Shown here: positions 5,572-6,580 of the stretch, one piece after another
How positions within the stretch are numbered: the stretch's first letter is position 1
How the letters are laid out: every line of letters begins with the position of its first letter
From: Chloroflexota bacterium
GTDB lineage: Bacteria; Chloroflexota; Limnocylindria; QHBO01
Assembly (NCBI GenBank): GCA_005879775.1
Contig: VBJX01000051.1
Span: 1-6,580 of the forward strand
Length of the DNA: 6,580 nucleotides
Direction: 5' to 3'
Notes under the pieces: model-generated
Database searches by the model: none
What the model was told of the DNA's origin: nothing
Seen by the model: only the letters and a program-made list of their open reading frames with translations
Position numbers and translations under genes: made by a program

Positions 5572-5654
5572 CCGTACCGCCTGGGGAGCGCTTCGGCCAA
5601 GGCCGTTGGCAGGTCAGGGTCGCCGTGGATCGGCTCAGGCGTCGTTCAGGCGGG

Positions 5655-6580
5655 CTATGGCACCCTGCGCCGAAGCGCCAATCCGATCTGCCGCCGGCGT
5701 GCGGGGATCCAGAAGAGCAGCGGCAGCAGCAGGACCAGCGCCCAGGTGGCGATCGATGGGTGCGTCAGGACGAACCAGACCACCGACCGATCGTCGTGCG
5801 ATGCAGCACCAGAGGCCCACCCCGCGAGGTCGTTGTCGTGCACGGCGTTCGGAGCCAGGCCAGAGGCCCCCGTCATCGCGATTGGCGTCGAGCCAGTTCC
5901 TGACGCGGCGTTGAGAGTGGCACCGGAGCCATGGACATCCTTCTCAAACACGATGGCGTGCGCCCTCATGCCGCTCAGGTGGTTCCCAGTGAGCTGGCCT
6001 CCGGCGTCGCTGAGCGTGATCCCGACCTCGGCGCCCTGCACCCAGTTGCCAGTGACGACCGCGTCGCGGGGGCCGTCGCGCAGGTCGATGGCAATCGTCC
6101 CGGTTTCGAGGATCTGATTCGCCTCGACGAGCGTGCCGGTCGCCGCGGCCGATACGCGGATGCCCGCGTGGTTGCCCACCAGCACGTTCGCGGCAACCGT
6201 GTTTCCGCTCCCGCCCTGGACGGTGATCCCGGCCATGTTGAACAGGACCAGGTTATCGCGCACCACATTGCGATCAGAGGGGACCGCATACGCATGACGG
6301 GGGTTGCCATCGTCGGCCACGCGGCCGTCGTCGATCACGATCCCGTTCGCCCGGTTGAGAAACGAGAGATTGTCCATCACCACGTTGTCGCTGCAGCCGC
6401 GCGAGAAGATGATCCCGTGCTTGCCGTTCAGGTAGGCGAGGTTGCCCACGAAGCGGAACCGATTGCTCTGGTCGTGGGGGTCGAAGCCATACACGTCGTT
6501 GGAGGCGAAGAGATTCCCCGTCCAAACCATGTCGACCGCCTCGAACGTGAACGCCCCGAAATGGTTGTGGACAAACTGCG
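5655..6580 (-). CDS. AlgG-like mannuronan C5-epimerase/NosD-type beta-helix protein, C-terminal membrane anchor (5' partial)
   Basis: The frame is open to the window edge, with 307 visible codons; the front of the protein is missing. The visible part is a right-handed parallel beta-helix with regularly spaced N-rich turns (GN, DN, RN, GN). Counting from the Met at 6530, YGFDPHDQS (14-22) carries the DPHD motif of AlgG-type poly-mannuronate C5-epimerases. GKHGIIFSRG (36-45) corresponds to the AlgG KHGIIVSR block, and ANGIVIDDGR (61-70) to the following rung. After the helix (to about 195) and a Gly/Ser/Ala-rich stretch, residues about 258-277 form one membrane segment (TWALVLLLPLLFWIPA), followed by RRRQIGLALRRR, which should sit in the cytoplasm and place the helix outside. 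Likely role: epimerising or otherwise editing a secreted uronic-acid polysaccharide at the cell surface. No other exopolysaccharide gene is visible. DUF1905 follows after 83 bases. Confidence 0.85.
   Translation of the reverse strand, partial: QFVHNHFGAFTFEAVDMVWTGNLFASNDVYGFDPHDQSNRFRFVGNLAYLNGKHGIIFSRGCSDNVVMDNLSFLNRANGIVIDDGRVADDGNPRHAYAVPSDRNVVRDNLVLFNMAGITVQGGSGNTVAANVLVGNHAGIRVSAAATGTLVEANQILETGTIAIDLRDGPRDAVVTGNWVQGAEVGITLSDAGGQLTGNHLSGMRAHAIVFEKDVHGSGATLNAASGTGSTPIAMTGASGLAPNAVHDNDLAGWASGAASHDDRSVVWFVLTHPSIATWALVLLLPLLFWIPARRRQIGLALRRRVP

Noticed and set aside
5626..5660. Short direct repeat TCAGGCG in the spacer between the epimerase-like and DUF1905 genes
   Set aside because: Only 7 bases, two copies; expected by chance in GC-rich sequence.
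5452..6117. Plus-strand open frame of 221 codons opposite the epimerase-like gene
   Set aside because: No domain; the opposite strand has a regular beta-helix with DPHD, so this is a shadow.
1..6580. CRISPR array, tRNA, rRNA, transposase or toxin-antitoxin/defence genes
   Set aside because: No regularly spaced repeats, no cloverleaf candidates, no DDE or similar motifs and no defence domains were seen on either strand.

Overview
This is a GC-rich bacterial window whose genes lie mostly on the minus strand. The lipoproteins with Ser/Pro/Ala-rich linkers, the weak or missing Shine-Dalgarno (SD) sequences at several starts, and the mix of families (YtcJ-type amidohydrolase, GNAT, DUF1905, AlgG-like beta-helix) suggest an environmental Chloroflexota (Limnocylindria/Ellin-type) or actinobacterial genome. 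That placement is inference; there is no rRNA or marker gene here to settle it.

Left part (8-1651, minus strand): a polar amino acid ABC importer, with the substrate-binding lipoprotein first and the permease second. The ATPase is not in view and would be expected beyond the left edge. The two cistrons are joined by a 24-base spacer in which a perfect 7-bp hairpin buries the permease's SD. A good sigma70-type promoter (TTGTCG-17-TATAAG, with an extended TGn) sits upstream, in a 92-base divergent spacer.

Middle (1744-3381, plus strand): a complete 545-aa YtcJ/Amidohydrolase_3 metal-dependent hydrolase is transcribed away from the importer. Head-to-head arrangement suggests, without proof, that the importer and hydrolase handle the same amide or N-acyl amino acid type of compound. 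Two short dyads in the shared spacer are candidate operator sites.

Right part (3329-6580, minus strand): in transcription order this holds an AlgG-type (DPHD motif) mannuronan C5-epimerase-like beta-helix protein with a C-terminal membrane anchor (5' end outside the window); a DUF1905 protein with an atypical C-terminus; a small secreted His-rich protein one base behind it; a hairpin-bearing spacer; an unannotated 41-codon ORF that overlaps the next gene by ATGA; a lipoprotein; and a GNAT acetyltransferase carrying half of an NTF2-like/lumazine-binding-type domain at its N-terminus. The GNAT gene overlaps the amidohydrolase tail-to-tail by 53 bp.

I see no defence system, mobile element, CRISPR array, tRNA or rRNA. 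The observations most worth following are the truncated-domain/GNAT fusion, the coupled small ORF, the membrane-anchored AlgG-like protein and the SD-masking hairpin.
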